Positions 58,369 through 64,000 of a stretch of DNA of 64,000 nucleotides are shown piece after piece. The notes beneath the pieces are model-generated. The model was not told the origin of the DNA. It saw only the letters and a program-made list of their open reading frames with translations, and did no database searches. The DNA lies in the NCBI GenBank assembly GCA_934454125.1, contig CAKSFA010000007.1, forward strand, positions 17,411 to 81,410, written 5' to 3'. A program made the translations under genes and the position numbers. The stretch comes from an uncultured Eubacteriales bacterium (GTDB lineage: Bacteria; Bacillota; Clostridia; Oscillospirales; Acutalibacteraceae). Every line of letters starts with the position of its first letter. Positions within the stretch are counted from its first letter, which is position 1.

Positions 58369-59748
58369 ATGCATACATTGGCCAGAAAAATTACGGCGGG
58401 CTCGCTGATTCAGTTTGCGCTGCCCACGGTGTTTATGCTGCTGCTGATCTCGTGCTATACGATAACAGACGGTATTTTTATTTCAAATTTTATTGGTGAG
58501 GATGGCCTATCTGGCCTGAATGTTGTCTTTCCTGTAGTGAATATCACGATGGGACTTGCAACGATGTTTGCAGCCGGCGGCAGCGCCATTGTTGCAAAAA
58601 AGATGGGCGAAGGAAAAGGCGAAGAAGCCAAACGGAATTTTACGGCATTCTTTTTGGTGTTGATGAGTGTTGGCGTGGTGATGACTGCCGGCGTGCTGAC
58701 CTTTATAGACCCGATTTTGAAGTTTTTAGGCGCGGTGGAGACGCTGTATCAATACAGCCATGATTATTTGTTTGCCATGGCGATTTTTACAATGGTGACG
58801 ATGGCAAAGCTGTTTTTTGAGTTTTTTCTTGTGACCTCCGGCCAGGCGAAGCTGGCGTTTATCAACAGCATTATCAGCGGGTTGATGAACGTTTTGCTGG
58901 ATTATGTGTTTATGGGACCGTTACAGATGGGCATGGCAGGCGCTGCTTATGCAACGGAGCTTGCGATGATTCCGTCGGTGGTGATTGGCGCGATTTATTT
59001 TTGCAGAAAAAAGAGCCTGATCTCGTTTGCGCGGCCGCAGGGCAGCGTAAAGCTGGTGCTCTCGGCTTGTGCAAATGGTTCTTCAGAGATGATTACGCAG
59101 ATTTCAGCCGGTGTTTCGACATTCTTGTATAATCAATATATGTTGATGTATGTTGCAGGAACGATGGGCGTGGCGTCGATCACGATCGTGATGTATGCTT
59201 CGTTTTTGATCGTTTCAATGCTGCTGGGCTTTTCGACGGGCATTTCTCCGTTGGTGAGCTTTAACTACGGGCAGAAAAACTATGCCAAGCTGCACCGCAT
59301 TGTGAAATACAGCTATCTGATGGTGGGCGCGTTTGCGTTGTTCTCGTTTGCGGCAGCGCAAGCTTTGGCGGTGCCGATTGCAACGTTTTTTGCCGGATCG
59401 TCGCAAGCGCTGCTGGACATGACGGTTTACGGGTTTCGGATCTATAGCTTTGCGTTTTTAATTTGCGGGCTGAATATCATTACTTCGGGATTGTTTACCG
59501 CACTTTCAAACGGTTTGATTTCTGCTTTGGTTTCGGCGTTTCGGATGCTGATCTTCTTTACCATTGGCATCTTGTTCTTACCGCTGCTGTTTGGCGTAAC
59601 CGGAATTTGGCTGGTGGCGCCGTTTGCAGAGATTGTAACGCTGGGATTTTCGATTTGGTTTTTGTATTTGTACCGCAACAAATATGGCTACAGCAAGGGA
59701 AAAAGCCGGCTGTATGAAGCGCAGGAGAATCAGCCGGCACAGCAGTGA
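58369..59748 (+). CDS. MATE-family multidrug/cation exporter
   Basis: A 459-residue integral membrane antiporter of the MATE (MOP) superfamily with twelve predicted TM segments in two homologous halves. The first half begins GSLIQFALPTVFMLLLISCYTITDGIFISNFIG, with the later GLNVVFPVVNITMGLATMFAAGGSAIVAKKMGEGK. The second half shows the analogous STGISPLVSFNYGQKNYAKLHR near residue 290, a strong MATE signature. It is close to the MepA-type Firmicute branch. AGGAGG lies before the ATG. Its divergent MerR neighbour and the shared promoter suggest drug-inducible expression. The substrate is unknown. Confidence 0.94.
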   Translation: MHTLARKITAGSLIQFALPTVFMLLLISCYTITDGIFISNFIGEDGLSGLNVVFPVVNITMGLATMFAAGGSAIVAKKMGEGKGEEAKRNFTAFFLVLMSVGVVMTAGVLTFIDPILKFLGAVETLYQYSHDYLFAMAIFTMVTMAKLFFEFFLVTSGQAKLAFINSIISGLMNVLLDYVFMGPLQMGMAGAAYATELAMIPSVVIGAIYFCRKKSLISFARPQGSVKLVLSACANGSSEMITQISAGVSTFLYNQYMLMYVAGTMGVASITIVMYASFLIVSMLLGFSTGISPLVSFNYGQKNYAKLHRIVKYSYLMVGAFALFSFAAAQALAVPIATFFAGSSQALLDMTVYGFRIYSFAFLICGLNIITSGLFTALSNGLISALVSAFRMLIFFTIGILFLPLLFGVTGIWLVAPFAEIVTLGFSIWFLYLYRNKYGYSKGKSRLYEAQENQPAQQ

Positions 59749-59770
59749 TGCTGCACAATCGAATTAGAAA

Positions 59771-59802
59771 AAACAGCCACCGGAAACGTTCGGTGGCTGT
59801 TT
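59771..59802 (+). terminator. Intrinsic terminator of the MATE gene
   Basis: AAACAGCCACCG and CGGTGGCTGTTT (perfect 12 bp) flank an eight-base loop. The arms are identical to those of the gdhA terminator. Confidence 0.85.
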
Positions 59803-59914
59803 CTGTTTCGGGATTCATTTGTTGGCCAATTTGGTCGCATAATGTGTATGCCTGGACCGTTTGCTTTGCTTGGAGTGTTGCGCACTACCAGATGAGTGGC
59901 CGATGCAACCAACA

Positions 59915-59952
59915 AAAAATGGCGCAACCAAATTTATATGGTTGCACCATTT
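59915..59952 (-). terminator. Intrinsic terminator of the amino-acid ABC operon
   Basis: The 14-bp arms (59917-59930 and 59939-59952, one mismatch) flank an eight-base loop. On the minus strand they are followed by TTTTTT. It lies 12 bases past the binding-protein stop. Confidence 0.85.
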
Positions 59953-59964
59953 GGGTAGCACTGA

Positions 59965-60840
59965 TTAGTTGGTCTGATTACCGGAGATAACCAGGGTTTC
60001 TTCGTAGTCTTGGCCGTAGGTGTCTACCAGCGTGGCCTGATAGGCAGTGTGGAAAAAGCGCTGCTGATAAAGCGTTTGAAGCTCTTCATTGAGCCAGTTG
60101 AGCAGGCTTTCATTGCCCTTTGCCACGGCCGGCGCAATGGTTTCAGGATCGCCCAGGCTGGAGATGCCGACGGTGTAGCCCGGATTTTGCCGCGAGAAGG
60201 CGATGACCTCGGTGTTATCGTTGGCCCAGGCGGCACCGTTGCCGTTTTCAAGCGCGATTTTAGCATTGGCGTAGGAATCGTACTTTTGCAGTTTGATATT
60301 GGGATAATGCTGCGTGAGGTATGTTTCTGCTGTGGTGCCGGAGATAACGATCATGCGGTCGTTGTCGTTCCAGGCGCTAAGGTCGGTGATGACGCGGCTG
60401 TTTGGTGAGATGACGCCGAGTGCGACGTTCATATATGGCAGGGCGAAATCGACCTGCTGTGCACGGGCGGTTGTGACCGTGAAGTTGGCCAGAATGAGAT
60501 CGACCTTATTGGTTTGCAAATATTCGATGCGGTTGGCAGCCTCGGTAGAAACGAAGTTGACCTTTACGCCCAGATCTTCTGCAAGACGGCGGGCAAGGTA
60601 AATGTCGTAGCCTTGGTATTCGCCGTTTTCATCGACATAGCCGAAGGGGTGTTTATCAGAAAAGACGCCGATGTTGATGGTACCGCTAGCTTTGATTTGC
60701 TCTAAGGTGCGGTAGCCAGTGGAAGCGACGTTGGATGTATTGTTGGAAGTGGTGTTCTCTGCTGTGCCGCAGGCCGCAAATGCCAGCGCAACGACAGTCA
60801 GTGAAAACAGCAGCGCAAGGATGCGTTTTGTTTTTTTCAT
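59965..60840 (-). CDS. Polar amino-acid ABC transporter, substrate-binding lipoprotein
   Basis: A 291-residue extracellular binding lipoprotein of SBP family 3. A signal peptide with lipobox FAAC (Cys about 23-24) is followed by a Thr/Ser/Asn linker. The periplasmic-type fold shows the IKASGTINIGVFSDKHPFGYVDENGEYQGYDIYLARRLA start and the KVDLILANFTVTTARAQQVDFALPY signature near residue 110, with the ligand Arg/Asp region. The AWANDNTEV segment in the second lobe is typical of Glu/Gln/Asp-type proteins, but cystine cannot be excluded. ATG 60838-60840 follows AAAGGAG. It is the last gene of the four-gene operon. Confidence 0.92.
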   Translation of the reverse strand: MKKTKRILALLFSLTVVALAFAACGTAENTTSNNTSNVASTGYRTLEQIKASGTINIGVFSDKHPFGYVDENGEYQGYDIYLARRLAEDLGVKVNFVSTEAANRIEYLQTNKVDLILANFTVTTARAQQVDFALPYMNVALGVISPNSRVITDLSAWNDNDRMIVISGTTAETYLTQHYPNIKLQKYDSYANAKIALENGNGAAWANDNTEVIAFSRQNPGYTVGISSLGDPETIAPAVAKGNESLLNWLNEELQTLYQQRFFHTAYQATLVDTYGQDYEETLVISGNQTN

Positions 60841-60879
60841 AAATATCTTACTCCTTTTATTGCTCAAAAATATTGTATA

Positions 60880-61677
60880 TCAAAGCCCGGCTTCAGGCGT
60901 GGTTTGCGGTTGGGTTTGTGCCGGCATATGCTTGACGGCGTGGTACTCGAACTGGTGCAGGAACTGCTTTGCCCGCTCAGTTTGCGGATTGGTGAAAAAT
61001 TGCTCGGGCGGGGCTTCTTCGATGATTTTGCCGCCGTCCATGAACAGAATGCGATCTGCAATGGCGCGAGCAAACTGCATTTCGTGGGTGACGATGAGCA
61101 TCGTTCTCCCCTGCTGCGCCAGTTTTAAGATAACATCAAGCACTTCTCGGACCATTTCGGGGTCGAGGGCGGCGGTGACTTCATCAAACAGCAGCAGCTC
61201 CGGGTGCATGCACAGCGCGCGCACGATGGCTACACGCTGCTTTTGCCCGCCGGAAAGCTGGCGCGGGTAGCTTTTCTCTTTGCCGGAAAGGCCGACGCGC
61301 GCCAGCAAGGAGAGCGCCTCTTCGCGCACTTCGTCTTTGCTGCGCTTTTGCACCTTAGTGGGCGCCAACAGGATATTGTTCAGCACGGTGAGATGCGGAA
61401 ACAGCTCATAGCTTTGAAAGACCATGCCGATGCGCTGGCGCAGTTTGGTGAGGTTTTTGCTTTTGGTATGCACCGGCTCATCACCCAACAGGATTTGCCC
61501 TCCGGCGGTTGGTTCCAGTGCGTTGATACAGCGCAGCAGTGTACTTTTACCACAGCCGGAAGGACCGAGAATTACGATGACCTCTCCCCTGTGCACGGTG
61601 AAATTGACATCTTGCAGCACGGTGTGCTCGCCATATTGCTTTTTTAACTGTGAAACGGTTAAAATCGGTTGCTCCAA
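60880..61677 (-). CDS. Polar amino-acid ABC transporter, ATP-binding protein
   Basis: A 265-residue GlnQ-type ATPase. Walker A GPSGCGKST is at residues 38-46, the Q-loop at VFQSYELFPHLTV near residue 85, the signature LSGGQKQRVAIVRAL near residue 142, Walker B LLLFDEVTAALDPE near residue 165 and the H-loop VTHEM near residue 198. The Pro of the common DEPTSALD is Val here, a tolerated change. The start is TTG 61675-61677, eight bases after GGAGGT. A roughly 20-residue Pro/Gln/Thr-rich tail (PAQTQPQTTPEAGL) extends past the conserved end. It lies between the permease and binding-protein genes. Confidence 0.95.
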   Translation of the reverse strand: MEQPILTVSQLKKQYGEHTVLQDVNFTVHRGEVIVILGPSGCGKSTLLRCINALEPTAGGQILLGDEPVHTKSKNLTKLRQRIGMVFQSYELFPHLTVLNNILLAPTKVQKRSKDEVREEALSLLARVGLSGKEKSYPRQLSGGQKQRVAIVRALCMHPELLLFDEVTAALDPEMVREVLDVILKLAQQGRTMLIVTHEMQFARAIADRILFMDGGKIIEEAPPEQFFTNPQTERAKQFLHQFEYHAVKHMPAQTQPQTTPEAGL

Positions 61678-61683
61678 AGCAGG

Positions 61684-62358
61684 TTACCTCCACTTCTTTT
61701 CTAAATATCTTGCCAGCAGACTGATGGGCCAGCAGGCCAGAAAATACAGAACAAAGACAGCCAAGTAAACGCCGAATGCGGCATTGGGCGCTGCCATACG
61801 ATTGGCCTCGATGATTTGTTGCGCCACCTTGAGCACCTCGACCACGCCGATCATGGTGATGAGACTGGTGGTTTTAATCATGCGGGTGATAAGATTGATG
61901 GACAACGGAAGGAGTCGCCGCACGGTTTGCGGCAGAATGACCCAGAGAAAGGCCTGCGGCCGACTCAGGCCGAGTGCGGAGGCACTTTCATACTGGTGGC
62001 GCGGGATGGAAATGAGCGCACCGCGCACCAGATCTCCCATTTCGGCAGTGCCCCAGAGCACAAAGACGATGACGGAAGCAAGTTCGCCGTTGATGTCCCA
62101 CCCGAAGGCGCGGGTGGTGCCAAAAAAGACAAGAAACAACAGAACAAGCTGCGGCATGATGCGGATAAATTCCAAGTAAATGCGCAGAATAACGCGCAGG
62201 ACGGGATTTTTCCAGGTCATGACAATGCCCAGCAAAATGCCCAGCGGAATGCTAATTGCAACTGCGATGAAACTGATACGCAGTGCAACCCACAGGCCGT
62301 CTAACAAACGCAGCAGATTGGTGCCCCGCAGCAGGACTTCAAGACCCAAATCCGGCAT
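61684..62358 (-). CDS. Polar amino-acid ABC transporter, permease 2
   Basis: A 224-residue HisM/GlnP-type permease with about five TM segments. The type-specific start LLDGLWVALRISFIAVAISIPLGILLGI is present, as is the coupling EAA loop, seen as QYESASALGLSRPQAFLWVILPQTVRRLLP near residue 125. It overlaps the upstream permease by 20 bases and is six bases before the ATPase gene. Two different permeases imply a heterodimeric membrane channel. Confidence 0.93.
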   Translation of the reverse strand: MPDLGLEVLLRGTNLLRLLDGLWVALRISFIAVAISIPLGILLGIVMTWKNPVLRVILRIYLEFIRIMPQLVLLFLVFFGTTRAFGWDINGELASVIVFVLWGTAEMGDLVRGALISIPRHQYESASALGLSRPQAFLWVILPQTVRRLLPLSINLITRMIKTTSLITMIGVVEVLKVAQQIIEANRMAAPNAAFGVYLAVFVLYFLACWPISLLARYLEKKWR

Positions 62359-62998
62359 GACGCAGCCTCCTTTCTACCCAACTGCCCAGCATGGAGACCG
62401 GCAGCAGGATAAGCAGATAAAAGACCACCAGCATGAGAAGACTCTCGGTGGTTTTATAGTACAGACCGATGAGGTCTTTGGCAGTAAACATCAGATCCAT
62501 CAGGCTGATGGCGCTGAAGACACTGGTCTCTTTGAGCAGAAAAATGATGTTGCCCACAAAGCCTGCTACACTGACGGAAGCGGCCTGCGGCAAAATGACG
62601 TACTGCATCGTTTGGCGTTTGTTCATGCCAAGGCTGTAAGCGCTTTCGGTTTGAATGGGTTCTACCGACTCCAGGCCGCTGCGGAAGGTTTCTGCCAGGT
62701 AGCTGCCGCCTAAAAACGCAAGACCAATGACACCGCAGGTTTGGGCGTCGGTGGGAATACCGATTTTGGGAAAGCCGTAATACAGAAAAAACAACTGGAC
62801 CAACAGTGGCGTGTTGCGGCTGATCTCGATATAAATCGCGGCGATTTGACGCGCAACGGGAATTTTATAATACTGCGCAAAGGCGCACAGCAAGCCCACA
62901 ACAATGGCAAAGGCAATGCCCAGCAGACCCAGTTTGACTGTGAGCCACGCTGCCTGGCCGTAAAGCGGCAGGTAGGTGGCAATAAAGCTCCAATCCAA
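62339..62998 (-). CDS. Polar amino-acid ABC transporter, permease 1
   Basis: A 219-residue permease of the same family, first gene of the operon. TM segments start with LYGQAAWLTVKLGLLGIAFAIVVGLL. The RNTPLLVQLFFLYYGFP motif near residue 60, characteristic of polar amino-acid permeases, and the EAA loop (TESAYSLGMNKRQTMQYVILPQA near residue 120) are present. The start is TTG 62996-62998 about ten bases after AAAGGAG. About 130 bases upstream lies a promoter with an 11-bp palindromic operator. Confidence 0.93.
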   Translation of the reverse strand: MDWSFIATYLPLYGQAAWLTVKLGLLGIAFAIVVGLLCAFAQYYKIPVARQIAAIYIEISRNTPLLVQLFFLYYGFPKIGIPTDAQTCGVIGLAFLGGSYLAETFRSGLESVEPIQTESAYSLGMNKRQTMQYVILPQAASVSVAGFVGNIIFLLKETSVFSAISLMDLMFTAKDLIGLYYKTTESLLMLVVFYLLILLPVSMLGSWVERRLRHAGFGS

Positions 62999-63127
62999 AA
63001 CGGTGTCTCCTTTCTGTGACGAATGTGTTCTGCGGTGGTTGCATCTCTTGTTATCATACGTTTGAAACCGGAAAATTGCTGTTTCTTTTTTTGCTTTTTA
63101 ACGGCTTGGACGTAGGATGCTGCACTT

Positions 63128-63167
63128 ATCATACCGCTATATACCTACTTTGTCAATAGGTATATAG
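63128..63167 (-). promoter_or_regulatory. Promoter and palindromic operator of the amino-acid ABC operon
   Basis: On the minus strand, a perfect TTGACA (63151-63156), a 17-base spacer and TATGAT (63128-63133). Perfect 11-bp arms CTATATACCTA (63137-63147) and TAGGTATATAG (63157-63167) flank nine bases containing the -35. Repression by a dimeric regulator is likely. The layout is reminiscent of Rrf2-family (CymR/IscR-like) sites, but that is a guess. Confidence 0.8.
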
Positions 63168-63192
63168 GTTGCCCGGAAAATTTTGTGACATA

Positions 63193-63240
63193 CAAAAAAT
63201 GCGGCTGCCCGCAATGCACTGCAGGCAGCCACGTTGGTTT
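63193..63240 (-). terminator. Terminator of the tail-type protein gene
   Basis: GGCAGCC (63234-63240) and GGCTGCC (63203-63209) form a stem with a 24-base internal stretch. On the minus strand TTTTTT follows after a few bases. Confidence 0.65.
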
Positions 63241-63244
63241 AAAA

Positions 63245-64000
63245 TTAAGCCGTGCGCTTCCACATATAACAGGTGATGTAAGGCGGCATATTGTTGTGTG
63301 CCCGGCCGCCGCCAGTGGCAGAAGTTGCCGAGTCTGCCCAGGTGTTGGCCGGGCTGTTGGCATCAACCCGAAACATACCGCTACCAAGTAAGCCTGCACC
63401 CCAGCCACCCTGCGTGTATGCCGTGTGAGTATGGCCGGGCATCTCGTTGACGGTTAAGGTGTGTGTTTTGGCACCGCCAGTTTTTTCGACGCTGTTAAAA
63501 TCGCTGTCGGCAGTATTGACACCGACTGGAACACGACCACTGCCCCACTGCACCCAAGTGCCGCCGAACAGTGTTTGTGGACTGGTGGAGACAGCAGAAA
63601 AGTAGAGACTGCCCACCGGATGCATCGCCAGAAACAGTGCGCCGACGCCAATGTCTGCCGGCGTGAGCGTGATATTACCGGATAACGCTTTGCCATTGAC
63701 TGTGCGGCCGGTTGGCACGGCGCCGATGTCGGATGCCGTTGGCATTTGCATGAGTTTGCCGCTGCTGTTTAGACCGGCGATGCCGTTGGCTGCATTTTTT
63801 TCTGATGTGGGAATGGCACTGACATCAGCTGCGGAAAGCGTAAGATCACCGGAAAGAGATTTGTTGTTGATCTTACGCGTGGTGGGTACTGCGCCGATGT
63901 CGGATGCCGTTGGCATTTGCACCAGTTTGCCGCTGCTGTTTAGACCGGCGATGCCGTTGGCTGCATTTTTTTCTGATGTGGGAATGGCACTGACATCAGC
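63245..64000 (-). CDS. Phage-type tail/baseplate protein with tandem repeats, C-terminal part (truncated by window edge)
   Basis: The frame is open to the window end, so the N-terminus is missing; at least 251 residues are present. The first part is a tandem repeat of 57 residues, each containing SEKNAANGIAGLNSSGK and PTASDIGAVP, followed by SLSGDLTLSAADV or a variant. The final 130 or so residues (MHPVGSLYFSAVSTSP..LFGGTWVQWGSGRVPVGV, EKTGGAKTHTLTVNEMPGHTH, NNMPPYITCYMWKRTA) match the C-terminal domain seen at the end of many Firmicute phage tail-fibre/baseplate proteins. No other phage genes are in view, so prophage, tailocin or a lone domesticated gene are all possible. Confidence 0.85.
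   Translation of the reverse strand, partial: ADVSAIPTSEKNAANGIAGLNSSGKLVQMPTASDIGAVPTTRKINNKSLSGDLTLSAADVSAIPTSEKNAANGIAGLNSSGKLMQMPTASDIGAVPTGRTVNGKALSGNITLTPADIGVGALFLAMHPVGSLYFSAVSTSPQTLFGGTWVQWGSGRVPVGVNTADSDFNSVEKTGGAKTHTLTVNEMPGHTHTAYTQGGWGAGLLGSGMFRVDANSPANTWADSATSATGGGRAHNNMPPYITCYMWKRTA
63720..64000 (-). repeat. 171-bp tandem DNA repeat inside the tail-type gene
   Basis: The segment 63720-63829 recurs at 63891-64000, offset 171 bp (57 codons), with only about two or three base differences by eye. A more diverged third unit continues toward 63650. The array probably extends beyond the window. Confidence 0.88.

Overview
The window is a bacterial chromosome segment from an endospore-forming Clostridia-type Firmicute, most like the Oscillospiraceae/Ruminococcaceae group. 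This rests on gene content: SpoIIGA, pro-sigma-E, sigma-G, dipicolinate synthase A/B, a YmxH-type PRC-barrel protein and a CotF-type coat protein, plus strong AGGAGG-type ribosome binding sites, CIRCE/HrcA heat-shock control, a T-box and IreB. The species cannot be named from the sequence. No rRNA, tRNA, IS element or CRISPR array was seen.

Layout. 0.3-8.1 kb (minus): purine operon 1, purF-purB-purA-glmS-guaA, divergent from gdhA (plus). 10.1-12.8 kb: a YfhO-type membrane protein. 13.3-24.6 kb (minus): a tightly packed run ymfF-ymfH-lgt-folD-dxs-tlyA-nadK-argR-recN-tyrS with one strong promoter seen at its head. 24.8-26.7 kb (minus): dpaA-dpaB and a small zinc-ribbon membrane protein. 26.9-29.3 kb (plus): murC and an aldo/keto reductase. 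29.9-32.1 kb (minus): rpsB-tsf and ymxH; ppa is divergent. 32.9-35.1 kb (minus): apbE, NusG-II and Gx transporter genes, a possible extracytoplasmic flavin/quinone redox module. 35.2-40.7 kb: sigG, cca and a cardiolipin synthase (plus) converge on spoIIGA-sigE (minus). 40.8-43.9 kb (minus): coat protein pair, orphan MazF-type toxin, a lipoprotein and the NAD(P)HX repair enzyme. 44-48.5 kb (plus): Phe T-box, pheST, ireB and a small unknown gene. 48.5-54.4 kb (minus): purine operon 2, purE-purM-purN-purO-AICAR formyltransferase-purD plus a GNAT gene, with a structured leader. 55-57 kb: groESL under CIRCE. 57.2-59.7 kb: a zinc ribbon, a MerR regulator and a MATE exporter. 60-63 kb (minus): a polar amino-acid ABC transporter under a palindromic operator. 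63.2-64 kb: the C-terminal end of a repeat-containing phage-type tail protein that runs off the window.

How it fits together. The two purine operons together cover much of the route from PRPP to AMP and GMP; purC, purL/Q/S and guaB are not in the window. The last two steps to IMP use a stand-alone AICAR transformylase and an archaeal-type PurO cyclohydrolase instead of a fused PurH. The sporulation genes cover the mother-cell (sigma-E) and forespore (sigma-G) programmes and spore dipicolinate.

The most unusual signal is a dispersed family of short tandem arrays with a 21-bp period. They lie in three intergenic regions just 3' of tyrS, tsf and groEL. No known feature type I can name explains them. 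A second large-scale signal is an apparent GC-skew sign change near 53 kb.
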